A stretch of DNA of 64,000 bases, from positions 1 through 64,000 of the forward strand of contig NZ_LZIR01000001.1 in the NCBI RefSeq assembly GCF_001667035.1. The letters run 5' to 3'. Under the pieces are notes generated by a model. The model saw only the letters and a program-made list of their open reading frames with translations, had not been told where the DNA came from and ran no database searches. Shown here one piece after another: positions 8,664 to 16,889 of this stretch. The translations under genes and the position numbers were made by a program. Source of the DNA: Mycobacterium sp. 852002-51057_SCH5723018. Lineage in GTDB: Bacteria; Actinomycetota; Actinomycetes; Mycobacteriales; Mycobacteriaceae. Position 1 is the first letter of the stretch, and every line of letters begins with the position of its first letter.

Positions 8664-9143
8664 ATGACCGACGACGTCACGCTGTCCGAGCTGCAGGAGT
8701 TCATCGGCGGCTTCTGGTACCACTACGACGAAGCCCACTTCGACGAGCTGGCGGTTGCCTATGCCCACGATGTGCGCTACCTGACCAGAAGCGATTCGGG
8801 CACCAGCCCTTTCGAGGAAATGATGTCACCGGAGCTAAACGGTCGCGACACCGTGATGCAGTGGCTATCCGAACATCGCAACGAGGGCCCGTACCCGCTA
8901 CGCCACCACGCCACCAACGTGCACCGCACCGGCACCGACGGTGACATCACCCGGGCACGGTTTTACATCTTCGTCAACCAGACCGCCAACTTCGTGCCGT
9001 TCGCGGTGTCCAGCGGGGTCGTCAACGTCGCGGTGCGGCGCGGCGTGAACGGGCTCGAGTTCACCGAGATGGATGTCGTTCTGGATGCGACCAATTCGGT
9101 CGCGCTGTCGGAGCTGACTGCCGGCACCGCCGCCGGTTCGTGA
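8664..9143 (+). CDS. SnoaL-like / NTF2-fold protein
   Basis: A 159-residue protein with the NTF2-like pattern: LSELQEFIGGFWYHYDEAHF, then YAHDVRYLTRSDSG, and a late strand region with RFYIFVNQTANF. It resembles SnoaL-type isomerases and dehydratases. ATG 8664 is preferred; a GTG at 8631 in frame would add 11 residues. Its stop overlaps the GTG of the following SDR (GTGA), which indicates coupling. It is the second NTF2-fold member of this cluster and is not obviously a recent duplicate of the one at 3643. The role is probably on a ring intermediate; no substrate can be assigned. Confidence 0.75.
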   Translation: MTDDVTLSELQEFIGGFWYHYDEAHFDELAVAYAHDVRYLTRSDSGTSPFEEMMSPELNGRDTVMQWLSEHRNEGPYPLRHHATNVHRTGTDGDITRARFYIFVNQTANFVPFAVSSGVVNVAVRRGVNGLEFTEMDVVLDATNSVALSELTAGTAAGS

Positions 9144-10012
9144 GCGCTCGGACAACGTTTGCCGGGGGCGTCGCCGTGATCACCGGGGCCGGCGCAGGCA
9201 TCGGTGCGGGCCTGGCGCGACACGCCGCCCGGCTGGGCATGACCGTCGTGCTGGCCGACATCGATGCCGGCGCGATCGCGGCGCTGCGCGACGAAATCTG
9301 CGCGGCCGGCGCCGTGGCAACCGACATCGCCTGCGATGTGCGCGATCCCGACGCGGTGCAGGCACTCGCCGATCGGGTGTATCGGGACGTCGGTCCCGTG
9401 CGACTGCTGGCGAACAATGCTGGCGTCGAACAGTTCGGCTACCTGTGGGATACGCCGGTGACCAACTGGCGGCGCGTCGTGGATATCAACATCAGCGGAG
9501 TCTTCTACGGGGTGCGCGCCTTTCTGCCCAAGATGATGGCCAGCGACGAGCAGACATGGGTGTGGAACATGTCGTCGGTCGGCGGAGTGGTGACGATCCC
9601 GTTGCAGGCGCCCTACATCGCGAGCAAGCACGCCGTGCTCGCGCTGACCGAATGCCTGTATCTGGATGTTGAGGATGCCGGACACGCCCACCACATCCAT
9701 GTGCAGGCCGTCCTGCCCGGGGCGGTGGCTTCCAACATCTTCGAGTCGGCCGGGGGCGTCGAACCCACGGGCGCCGGCGATGTCGGCGCCGCCGAGGCGC
9801 AGCGCTCGGCCATGATCGACATCAAGGCCGGGGCGATGGATCCGCTCGCCGCCGCCGAGACCCTGTTCGAGCAGGCCGCCGAGGGCCGCTTCTACCTCCT
9901 TACTCAGCCGGGCACGGTCGGCGCGGCGATGGCGGAGCGCGCGAATACCTTTGTGTCCCAACAGCCGCCGGTGCTGCGTACCGAGAGTCGATTCAACCCT
10001 GCCAAGCGGTGA
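9140..10012 (+). CDS. short-chain dehydrogenase/reductase (SDR)
   Basis: A 290-residue classical SDR with the cofactor motif TGAGAGIG at about residue 15, NNAG, the catalytic serine in NMSSVGG and YIASK. The GTG start at 9140 overlaps the previous stop (GTGA). The C-terminal part has a segment about the membrane-associated or substrate loop (ERANTFVSQQPPVLRTESRF) that is common in mycobacterial SDRs annotated with oxidoreductase activity on lipids or steroids. It is followed after 4 bp by the esterase gene. The likely role is hydroxy/keto interconversion in the pathway; NAD versus NADP preference is not certain. Confidence 0.88.
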   Translation: MSARTTFAGGVAVITGAGAGIGAGLARHAARLGMTVVLADIDAGAIAALRDEICAAGAVATDIACDVRDPDAVQALADRVYRDVGPVRLLANNAGVEQFGYLWDTPVTNWRRVVDINISGVFYGVRAFLPKMMASDEQTWVWNMSSVGGVVTIPLQAPYIASKHAVLALTECLYLDVEDAGHAHHIHVQAVLPGAVASNIFESAGGVEPTGAGDVGAAEAQRSAMIDIKAGAMDPLAAAETLFEQAAEGRFYLLTQPGTVGAAMAERANTFVSQQPPVLRTESRFNPAKR

Positions 10013-10016
10013 CACG

Positions 10017-10997
10017 GTGACTCCCGCATTGGATCCCGACGCCGCCGCCCGCGTCGCATCGTTCGGGACCGTCGCGCCCATGCGGGAACGCGGCTTGGCC
10101 GCTGTGCGTGCCGGACTCGAATCCACTCCGCTGCCCGAGGCGATGCCCGAGATGGCCGCCATCACCGAGGCGGCCATTCCAGGTCCGGGCGGCGATATCC
10201 CGGTCCGGATCTACCGCCCCAAGGAGGCTGCAGGCGGCCCGGTGCTGGTGTACTTCCACGGCGGCGGGCTCGTGATGGGCTCGAATCACTCATTCGAGCC
10301 GCTGGCGCGTGAGCTGGCCGCGGCGTCGGCGGCCACCGTCGTCGCCGTCGACTACCGGTTGGCCCCGGAGTCGCCGCCACCCGCACAGTTCGACGACTCG
10401 TACGCTGCGACCGAGTGGGTGTTGCGGAACGCGTGTGAGCTGGGGCTGGACGCGGAACGACTCACCGTGATCGGCGACAGCGCCGGTGGTTCCCTGGCGG
10501 CGGCGGTGGCGCTGGCCGCGCGTGACCGCGGCGGGCCGGCGATCTATGCCCAGGTGCTGCTGTATCCCGGGCTGGACCGCGACATGGATGTTCCTTCCAT
10601 GGTCGCGCTCGACCAGGCGCCGATGCTCACGCGCGACGACATCGACTACATGCACGCGCTGGTGGACGGTGCTGCGGGCTCGCCCCGCGACCCGTACCTG
10701 GTCCCCGCATACGCCTCGGACCTCTGCTGCCTTCCCCCGGCGATCGTCGTGACGGCGGGCTGCGACCCTATCCGGGACTGGGGCGAGCGCTACGCGGCCC
10801 GGTTGTGCGCCGCAGGTGTGCAGACGACCCTTACGCGCTATCCGGGCATGTACCACGGCTTCTTGATGCGCTCGGATGCGACGGCGCGGGGCCGGCTGGC
10901 CGTCGCGGAGGTCGGCGCGCTGCTGCGGGCCAAGTTCAACCATCCCCTTCGTTTCGACGTCCCGATGACCGGACGCCCGCCCACCGAATCGCGTTGA
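10017..10997 (+). CDS. HSL-family alpha/beta hydrolase (esterase)
   Basis: A 326-residue esterase. It shows HGGGL for the oxyanion hole, DYRLAPESPPP, the nucleophile elbow GDSAGGS, the acid region GCDPIRDWGE and the histidine in MYHGF. GTG 10017 is chosen because it follows the SDR stop by 4 bp and gives a normal length. The frame is open upstream only because it runs through the SDR gene. It is the second esterase of this cluster and is related to the one at 1663, but the sequences are clearly divergent, so different substrates are likely. Ester or lactone hydrolysis after the BVMO step is an inference. Confidence 0.88.
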   Translation: MTPALDPDAAARVASFGTVAPMRERGLAAVRAGLESTPLPEAMPEMAAITEAAIPGPGGDIPVRIYRPKEAAGGPVLVYFHGGGLVMGSNHSFEPLARELAAASAATVVAVDYRLAPESPPPAQFDDSYAATEWVLRNACELGLDAERLTVIGDSAGGSLAAAVALAARDRGGPAIYAQVLLYPGLDRDMDVPSMVALDQAPMLTRDDIDYMHALVDGAAGSPRDPYLVPAYASDLCCLPPAIVVTAGCDPIRDWGERYAARLCAAGVQTTLTRYPGMYHGFLMRSDATARGRLAVAEVGALLRAKFNHPLRFDVPMTGRPPTESR

Positions 10998-11042
10998 CGC
11001 TGCGCACAATCAATCGATCCAGAATTGCAGAGGAGACAGCTG

Positions 11043-12119
11043 ATGCTCACCGACGAGCGGCGGATGACGCTTTCCGACGTGTTGCGGCCGGCGGCGCCGC
11101 CCCGGGAGATCGAGAACGTGTACACCGACGATCAGCGCGAGCGCCTGCTCGACGTGGCGCGCACCGAGGGACCATGGAAGTTGATCATCGCCCAGCACTT
11201 CGCGTCTGCCGAGGAACTGATCGCGACCATGAGCGGCGTCTTCCCCGAAGGCTTTACGCCGTCGCTCGACCTGTTCCTGACACCGACCTTCCGTGGCTAC
11301 CTCGCCAACTACGGGGCCGTGCTCTACCCGCAACTGCACGACTGCTTCTACAACGAGCGCTTCCTGGAGTTGGCCAAGAGTTACTGGAAGGCCGAATACG
11401 CCAAGCCGCAGCTGATGCTGTTCAACATCAACGGGCCGTGCGCCAACCGCGATCCCGGGCACCTGGATTCACCGAGCTTCCGCGGCGTGCGGCACGAGAA
11501 CGCACCGACGTGGCTGACCAGTGTGATGGGCAAGTCCGGATTGTTCGGCGAATACCTGATCAAGATGGCCCAGGTGATCACCTGGTTCTCGCTGGACAGT
11601 GGAAGCGGATTCACCTACTGGCCCGACGGACCACTCCAGGCACCCAAGCGTGTGCGGCCGCCGATATACAACCGCGGCCTGGTGGTGCAAAACGAGATGA
11701 TGATGCACCGTGGCGAGGCGAACGGGCCGTTGGACCAACAGATTCCGGCCGGCCTGGCATTCGACACCGTGTTCAGCGGAGACCCAAGCGACGCCGACCA
11801 CTGGCTGCTGAAAAACGACGACGCGGTGATCGCCCGCCATCGGACGGACGAACTGCGGTTCCTAGTGCACTGGTCGGCCGAGGTGTTCTCCGACTACGAC
11901 GAGCTGAAAAAGAACATGGAGGGCTCCGACGACCTGACTATCGAAAAGGCCATCGACATCATGGTCGACGACGTCAACTCCAAGGGGATCAAACTCGACA
12001 TCCCCGGCCAGCCGCTGCACGATCCCGCCTTCATCAACGCGCTCAACGCCGCCTACGACTTGGGCGGCCCGTCGGTGTACCCGGAGGAAGCCGCGGTCAG
12101 CGCCTTCCAGCTCGCTTAA
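11043..12119 (+). CDS. conserved hypothetical, possible Fe(II) dioxygenase
   Basis: A 358-residue protein with a GAGGAG ribosome site before ATG 11043. I do not recognise a confirmed family. A metal-site pattern is visible: His140 and Asp142 (in RDPGHLDSPSFRG), a later His222 (NEMMMHRGEA) and an Arg272 in RFLVHW. This HxD...H...R order fits a double-stranded beta-helix of the phytanoyl-CoA or 2-oxoglutarate Fe(II) dioxygenase type. The region FTYWPDGPLQ between them would be core strands. The gap to the Arg is longer than usual, so this is a hypothesis. It lies between the esterase and an SDR on the same strand, so it is probably a pathway enzyme. Confidence 0.6.
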   Translation: MLTDERRMTLSDVLRPAAPPREIENVYTDDQRERLLDVARTEGPWKLIIAQHFASAEELIATMSGVFPEGFTPSLDLFLTPTFRGYLANYGAVLYPQLHDCFYNERFLELAKSYWKAEYAKPQLMLFNINGPCANRDPGHLDSPSFRGVRHENAPTWLTSVMGKSGLFGEYLIKMAQVITWFSLDSGSGFTYWPDGPLQAPKRVRPPIYNRGLVVQNEMMMHRGEANGPLDQQIPAGLAFDTVFSGDPSDADHWLLKNDDAVIARHRTDELRFLVHWSAEVFSDYDELKKNMEGSDDLTIEKAIDIMVDDVNSKGIKLDIPGQPLHDPAFINALNAAYDLGGPSVYPEEAAVSAFQLA

Positions 12120-12136
12120 ACGAAAGGGCGTGCGTG

Positions 12137-12919
12137 ATGGATCGTTTCGCCGATCGACGCGTCATCGTCACCGGCGCCGGCTCCGGCATCGGAAAGGCGA
12201 CCGTGGAACGGCTGCTCGACGAGGGCGCCACCGTCGTGGCCTACGACGTCTCGGCGGACGGGCTGGCGGGGACCGCGGCGGCCGCCGACCACGCGGGCAC
12301 CGGCAAGCGACTGACAACCGCTGTTCTCGACGTCTCCGACGAGGGCGCCGTGACGGCCGCGATAGACGCGGCCGTGGCCGACCTCGGCGGCCTCGAGGTC
12401 TTGGTCAACGCGGCCGCCATCCAGCGCTGCGCCAACACCCACGAACACACGCTGGCCGACTGGAACGCCACCCTGGCGGTCAATCTCACCGGGACCTTTC
12501 TGATGACCCGCCAGGCGCTTCCGGCGCTGCTGGATTCAGGCCGCGGCGTGGTCGTCAACTTCACCTCCACCGCAGCGTCATTCGCGCACCCGTACATGGC
12601 GGCTTACGCGGCCAGCAAGGGTGGAGTGCTGTCTTTCACCCACGGATTGGCGCTCGAATACTCCAAGCAGGGGCTGCGCGCCATCAACATTCAGCCCGGC
12701 GGCGTGGCCACCGCGCTGGCGCTGACCACCCTGGACAAGATGCCCGAGGGATACGACCTGGGCTTGTGGGCCAAGCAGACTCCGCTGCTGCACGGCAAGG
12801 AGAACGGGGTCCTGGGCGACCCCGGGTCGGTGGCCGCGGTGATCGCCATGGCCGCCTCAGACGACGGCGTGTTCATCACCGGCACCGAAATCCGGATCGA
12901 CGGCGGCGCGCACGCCTGA
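12137..12919 (+). CDS. short-chain dehydrogenase/reductase (SDR)
   Basis: A 260-residue classical SDR: cofactor motif TGAGSGIG near residue 12, NAAA in place of the usual NNAG, TSTAAS for the catalytic Ser and YAASK. The C-terminus GTEIRIDGGAHA is the typical SDR ending. ATG 12137 follows the upstream gene by 17 bp. The very long open frame to 10805 is read-through of the frame across other genes and is not used. NAAA instead of NNAG occurs in some members and need not abolish activity. It is the third SDR of this cluster, and its substrate is unknown. Confidence 0.9.
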   Translation: MDRFADRRVIVTGAGSGIGKATVERLLDEGATVVAYDVSADGLAGTAAAADHAGTGKRLTTAVLDVSDEGAVTAAIDAAVADLGGLEVLVNAAAIQRCANTHEHTLADWNATLAVNLTGTFLMTRQALPALLDSGRGVVVNFTSTAASFAHPYMAAYAASKGGVLSFTHGLALEYSKQGLRAINIQPGGVATALALTTLDKMPEGYDLGLWAKQTPLLHGKENGVLGDPGSVAAVIAMAASDDGVFITGTEIRIDGGAHA

Positions 12920-12956
12920 ACTCTGCTCACGGCTGGAGAGAGGTAACGACAGCTTG

Positions 12957-13547
12957 ATGGTCGCGAGTGCCAACATCAGCAGCGGCAGCGGCTTCGCCGC
13001 CGAACGAGCCACACGTGTGGATGATCATTGTCTACGATATCGACTTGACGTCGTTGCCGGGAGCGCCAGCGACCCCGTGCTATCGGCCGGGGGCTGGATG
13101 TTCGACCGGGCCAGGGCGGGTTGGGCGGTATCGGTGTTGCTCGCCGGTGCCGGGGATACCCGGCCGCTACGGATCCTCGGGCTGCGGGCGGTGGATCTCG
13201 ACTTGAAGTCGCTATCGGAATTTCTCGCGCCACAGGACGGCACGGGCCGCACTTTGGCCGTCAGCGCTGAGGTGTTCGCCGCGGACCTCCGCCTCCCAGA
13301 GGAGGTATTCGAAGCCCGGGACCACCGTCTGACCGAAGTGGCGTTGTGGGGTGAAGGGTGGCCCGCTGGGGTCAATCGCACGATGACCAGGGTCCAACAC
13401 GTGTTGAGCCCAGCGGCGCGGGTGTTCAAGCGCCACGCGCTTGCCGCGGCCGGGACTCTTTGTGACGCAGTCGAAGCCACCGAGACCCTGCTATCCGATA
13501 CGGCCACTTGCCTACCCGTCGACCCGGACCTGATCCGGCTCGGCTAG
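12957..13547 (+). CDS. hypothetical protein
   Basis: A 196-residue protein that I do not recognise. It begins MVASANISSGSG and has a central strand-rich part (GRTLAVSAEVFAADLRLPEE) and a C-terminal helical part. No signal peptide or membrane segment is evident. The start could be TTG 12954 or ATG 12957. A ribosome-like GAGAGG lies upstream at about 12937-12942. It follows the SDR on the same strand after 37 bp, so it is probably the last gene of this rightward operon. It ends 49 bp before the convergent small Cys-protein gene. Cluster membership is the only clue to its role. Confidence 0.6.
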   Translation: MVASANISSGSGFAAERATRVDDHCLRYRLDVVAGSASDPVLSAGGWMFDRARAGWAVSVLLAGAGDTRPLRILGLRAVDLDLKSLSEFLAPQDGTGRTLAVSAEVFAADLRLPEEVFEARDHRLTEVALWGEGWPAGVNRTMTRVQHVLSPAARVFKRHALAAAGTLCDAVEATETLLSDTATCLPVDPDLIRLG

Positions 13548-13596
13548 TGGCAATGAGCAAGCGGGAGTTCGGACCCCCACGCGACGCCGGAACCAA

Positions 13597-13896
13597 CTAT
13601 GTTGCTAGTCTTGCTATCTCGTCGACAATGGTCAACTCGCCGTGGCGCACCGCGTCGAGGATCGACTCGCTCAGCGCTGTGCAGGCCAGGAATACTCCCC
13701 TACCGTGCGCCGACATCTTCCGGGCCTCGGCGCGCTCGGGGCAGCGGGCCGTCGCGTCGGCGTTCCATTGCACGCTGGTCTGGTTCCAGGTGCTCTTGCG
13801 AGCCAGCACCCGCGCGCCGCAGGTCCTGCATGCCACCGGCGCCATCGGCAGCTCGTCGAGCCGGTTGTCTACCCTGACGAACGAATCGAGTGTCAT
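13597..13896 (-). CDS. small Cys-containing protein coupled to KshA-like oxygenase
   Basis: A 99-residue protein whose ATG at 13896 shares one base with the stop of the KshA-like gene (TGATG), so it is translationally coupled. It starts MTLDSFVRVDNRLDELP and has a CRTCG motif at residues 23-26 plus further cysteines at 52 and 72. The first two and Cys52 could form part of a small metal or redox site. It is too short and has the wrong Cys spacing for a plant-type or Rieske ferredoxin. A longer frame to 14274 is a shadow of the oxygenase gene. A role in stability or electron delivery for the oxygenase is inferred only from coupling. Confidence 0.65.
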   Translation of the reverse strand: MTLDSFVRVDNRLDELPMAPVACRTCGARVLARKSTWNQTSVQWNADATARCPERAEARKMSAHGRGVFLACTALSESILDAVRHGELTIVDEIARLAT

Positions 13897-15044
13897 CACA
13901 CCGAGCCCGACAGCGTTTCCCGGGCGGCCATATTCGCCTCGACCTCTCTCATCCACGCCTCGTGGGGACGGGTCGTGTCCAGCTCGAACTCGAAGCGGTC
14001 CACCATGTCCGGTTGCACCTCGGCGGCATCGACGTAGAACTGCTGGTACCAGCGGCGGAGCTGGTAGACGGGGCCGTCCTCCTCGACCAGCAGCGGGTTG
14101 TCGATGCGCGCCTTGTGCCGCCAGATCTCGACGTCCTGCTCGAAACCGAGCTTTACGAAGTCGCCGAGGCTGATCGCGGTCTCGATGGCCTGATCGCCCG
14201 GCAGCGTGTCGGATTTCTTCACGATGATGCCATATTGCAGCACAAAGGAATTCGCGTCGATCGGATAGTGGCAATTGATGAGAATTGTTTGGGCGTCGCC
14301 ATTCTCATAGTGATAGGTGAGATCGTCGATCATGAAGGATGGGCCATAGTACGACGCCACCGACGTCGTGCCGAGCATGGTCGTCCCTTCGGGGCTACCC
14401 AAGTCGGGGCGGTTCCCCCCGTTCATGTACTGCGTCGCGACGTGCCCCTCGAAGATGTTCTTGAAGTACGTGGGCAGCGACCCGTGGATGTAGAAGAAGT
14501 GGGCCATATCCACGACGTTGTCGATGATTTCGCGACAATTGCTGTGTACGACGGTGGTGTACCAGTGCCAGTCGGTCCATTCGTCGCTCGTAGCGCCCTC
14601 GATGCTTGGGATCGTGACCTCCGGCGGAGGCGGCCTGCGCTCCGGGTCGTTCCACACGAACAACATCCCGTCCTGTTGCAGGGTGGTCCATGCCGCCGTC
14701 CGCGCGAGTTTGGGGGTGCGCCGGCTGTAGGGCACCCGCTTGCACCGTCCGTCACCGCCCCAGCGCCAGTCGTGGAACGGACACGCGATCTCGCCGCCCT
14801 TGACCTCGCCCCGCGAGAGGTCACCGCCCATGTGGCGGCAGTACGCGTCGAGCACGTTGATGTCGCCGTCCGCGCCGCGGAAGACGACAAGCTTGTGCCC
14901 GAAGGCGTTGACCGCGTGCGGCTTGCCGTCACCGAAATCCCGGATCAAACCAAGGCAGTGCCAGCCGCGGGCGAACCGTGTCGGTGCGGCCTGCGCTTCG
15001 ATGAGCCGAACCTCGTCGGCCTCCGACTGCGACGTCATAAGCAT
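13896..15044 (-). CDS. kshA: KshA-like Rieske oxygenase (3-ketosteroid 9-alpha-hydroxylase family)
   Basis: A 382-residue terminal oxygenase. The Rieske site is CRHMGGDLSRG plus CPFHDWRWGGDG (C-x-H...C-x2-H). The mononuclear iron region is NVVDMAHFFYIH, and the C-terminus has DNPLLVEEDGPVYQLRRW as in KshA. KshA with its reductase KshB 9-alpha-hydroxylates ketosteroids, which with 1-dehydrogenation opens ring B. No KshB is in the window. ATG 15044 gives MLMTSQSEADEV; ATG 15038 is an alternative. The frame to 15746 is spurious. It diverges from the 1-dehydrogenase-like gene, and the two would act together. Mycobacteria carry a main kshA elsewhere, so this may be a paralogue with a different substrate. 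Confidence 0.88.
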   Translation of the reverse strand: MLMTSQSEADEVRLIEAQAAPTRFARGWHCLGLIRDFGDGKPHAVNAFGHKLVVFRGADGDINVLDAYCRHMGGDLSRGEVKGGEIACPFHDWRWGGDGRCKRVPYSRRTPKLARTAAWTTLQQDGMLFVWNDPERRPPPPEVTIPSIEGATSDEWTDWHWYTTVVHSNCREIIDNVVDMAHFFYIHGSLPTYFKNIFEGHVATQYMNGGNRPDLGSPEGTTMLGTTSVASYYGPSFMIDDLTYHYENGDAQTILINCHYPIDANSFVLQYGIIVKKSDTLPGDQAIETAISLGDFVKLGFEQDVEIWRHKARIDNPLLVEEDGPVYQLRRWYQQFYVDAAEVQPDMVDRFEFELDTTRPHEAWMREVEANMAARETLSGSV

Positions 15045-15139
15045 GATTAAACTCCCGTGGCCGGCCGATGGGGCCGGGTTGTTCCACTGATCAGGATGGC
15101 TCTTCCATCGCCGCGCCGCCCCGGCATAGCGTTTCCCAC

Positions 15140-16837
15140 GTGACCCAGCGCAGCACGACGATCCCCGCCGGACTTCGTGTGGCCGACACCTCCGTCGACC
15201 TGCTCGTGATCGGGTCCGGCACCGGCATGGCCGCAGCGTTGGCCGCCCGCGAACGCGGCCTGTCGGTGCTGATCGTGGAGAAGTCGTCACAGGTGGGCGG
15301 TTCGACGGCCCGGTCCGGCGGCGCGTTGTGGCTGCCCGCCTCCCCCGTTTTGCGCGAGGCCGGTGCCGACGACACCGCGGTGCGCGCCGCGACGTACCTG
15401 GACTCGGTGGTTGCGGGCTCGGCGCCCCGGCAACGCTCGGCCGCATTTGTGACGCAGGTACCCGCCATGGTCGAGATGCTGCGCCGCACCACCCCGCTGC
15501 GGCTGTTCTGGGCCCGCGACTACGCCGATTACCACCCCGAGGACCCCGGCGGCAGCGCGGCGGGCCGCACCTGCGAATGCCGCCCCTTCGACACTTCATT
15601 GTTGGGCGAATACCGGACCCGTCTGCGGCCCGGCGTGCTGGAGGCGGGCGTCTCGATACCGACCACCGGCGCCGACTACCGCTGGATGAACCTGGTAACC
15701 CGGGTCCCACACAAGGGCATTCCGACGTTCGGCAAACGGGTGGCACAGGGCCTCGGTGGCCGGCTGCTGGGCCGGCGCTACGTGGCGGGCGGCCAGGGCC
15801 TGATGGCCGGGCTGTTCGCCGGCGTGCTGCGCGCCGGCATCCCGGTGTGGACGGACACCACCCTAAAGCGCCTCGATGGTGATCGTGATCGCGTGACGGG
15901 CGCGGTCGTGGACCACGAGGGACGCGAGGTGACCGTCACCGCCCGGCGCGGCGTCGTGCTGGCCACCGGCGGTTTCGACCACAGCATGGACATGCGGTGG
16001 AAATTCCAGTCCGAATCGCTGGGCGCCCACCTGAGCCTGGGCGCCAAGTCCAACACCGGCGACGGAATCCGCGCCGCCCAGGAGTTGGGCGCGGGCATCG
16101 CCTTGATGGACCAGGCGTGGTGGTTCCCCGCCATCGCACCGCTGCCCGGCAAGGCGCCCGCGGTGATGCTGGCCGAACGGTCACTTCCGGGCTGCGTGAT
16201 CGTCGACCAGAACGGTCGCCGGTTCGCCAACGAGTCGTCGGACTACATGACATTCGGCCAGCGGCTGCTGGAGCTTGAGCGGGCGGGCAGCCCCGTCGAA
16301 GCGATGTGGATCGTCTTCGACCAGCAATATCGCAACAGTTATGTCTTTGGCGCGCAATTGTTTCCGCGAATGCACGTCCCGCAGGCGTGGTACGACGCCG
16401 GCATCGCGTTGCGGGCGGACAGCCTCGCAGAGGTCGGCGCGCGGATGGGCCTCCCGTTGCCCGAATTCCGCCAGACGATGACGCGATTCAACCAAAACGC
16501 TTCCGCCGGTGTGGATCCCGACTTCGGCAGGGGCCGCAGCGCATACGACCGCTACTACGGCGACCCGACGGTCAAGCCCAACCCCAATCTGCGTCCGCTG
16601 ATCAAGGGACCCTTCTACGCGGTGAAAATGGTGCTCAGCGACCTGGGCACCTGCGGCGGCCTCGAGGCTGACGAGCGGGCGCGGGTGCTACGCGAAGACG
16701 GCGGCGTGATCGCCGGGCTGTATGCGATCGGCAATACCGCAGCGAACGCGTTTGGCACCACGTATCCCGGCGCGGGGGCCACCATTGCGCAGGGCCTCGT
16801 GTATGGCTATATCGCGGCCCGCGACGCGGCCGGCTAG
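15140..16837 (+). CDS. 3-ketosteroid delta-1-dehydrogenase-like FAD flavoprotein
   Basis: A 565-residue flavoprotein of the succinate dehydrogenase/fumarate reductase and KstD superfamily. The FAD motif is VIGSGTGMAAALAARERG, followed by GGSTARSGGALWLP. The C-terminal flavin-binding region is NAFGTTYPGAGATIAQGLVY, which matches KstD enzymes. A candidate active-site region is SSDYMTFGQ. KstD removes the 1,2 hydrogens from a 3-ketosteroid and passes electrons to a quinone or other acceptor. GTG 15140 is used; upstream residues in the open frame are not conserved-looking. It is divergent from the KshA-like gene with a 95-bp shared control region. Other FAD-dependent dehydrogenases of this superfamily cannot be excluded. 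Confidence 0.85.
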   Translation: MTQRSTTIPAGLRVADTSVDLLVIGSGTGMAAALAARERGLSVLIVEKSSQVGGSTARSGGALWLPASPVLREAGADDTAVRAATYLDSVVAGSAPRQRSAAFVTQVPAMVEMLRRTTPLRLFWARDYADYHPEDPGGSAAGRTCECRPFDTSLLGEYRTRLRPGVLEAGVSIPTTGADYRWMNLVTRVPHKGIPTFGKRVAQGLGGRLLGRRYVAGGQGLMAGLFAGVLRAGIPVWTDTTLKRLDGDRDRVTGAVVDHEGREVTVTARRGVVLATGGFDHSMDMRWKFQSESLGAHLSLGAKSNTGDGIRAAQELGAGIALMDQAWWFPAIAPLPGKAPAVMLAERSLPGCVIVDQNGRRFANESSDYMTFGQRLLELERAGSPVEAMWIVFDQQYRNSYVFGAQLFPRMHVPQAWYDAGIALRADSLAEVGARMGLPLPEFRQTMTRFNQNASAGVDPDFGRGRSAYDRYYGDPTVKPNPNLRPLIKGPFYAVKMVLSDLGTCGGLEADERARVLREDGGVIAGLYAIGNTAANAFGTTYPGAGATIAQGLVYGYIAARDAAG

Positions 16838-16889
16838 CGGTGATCGGGAGCGCGGCAAAGCCGGGCGAAGCGGGTCGCCACCATCAGGA

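Noticed and set aside
10805-12136. In-frame extension before the SDR at 12137
   Set aside because: It runs through two other genes in the wrong frame and lacks conserved residues; the SDR motif starts after ATG 12137.
15045-15746. N-terminal extension of the KshA-like oxygenase
   Set aside because: It is Arg/Pro-rich antisense to the dehydrogenase gene and absent from KshA proteins.
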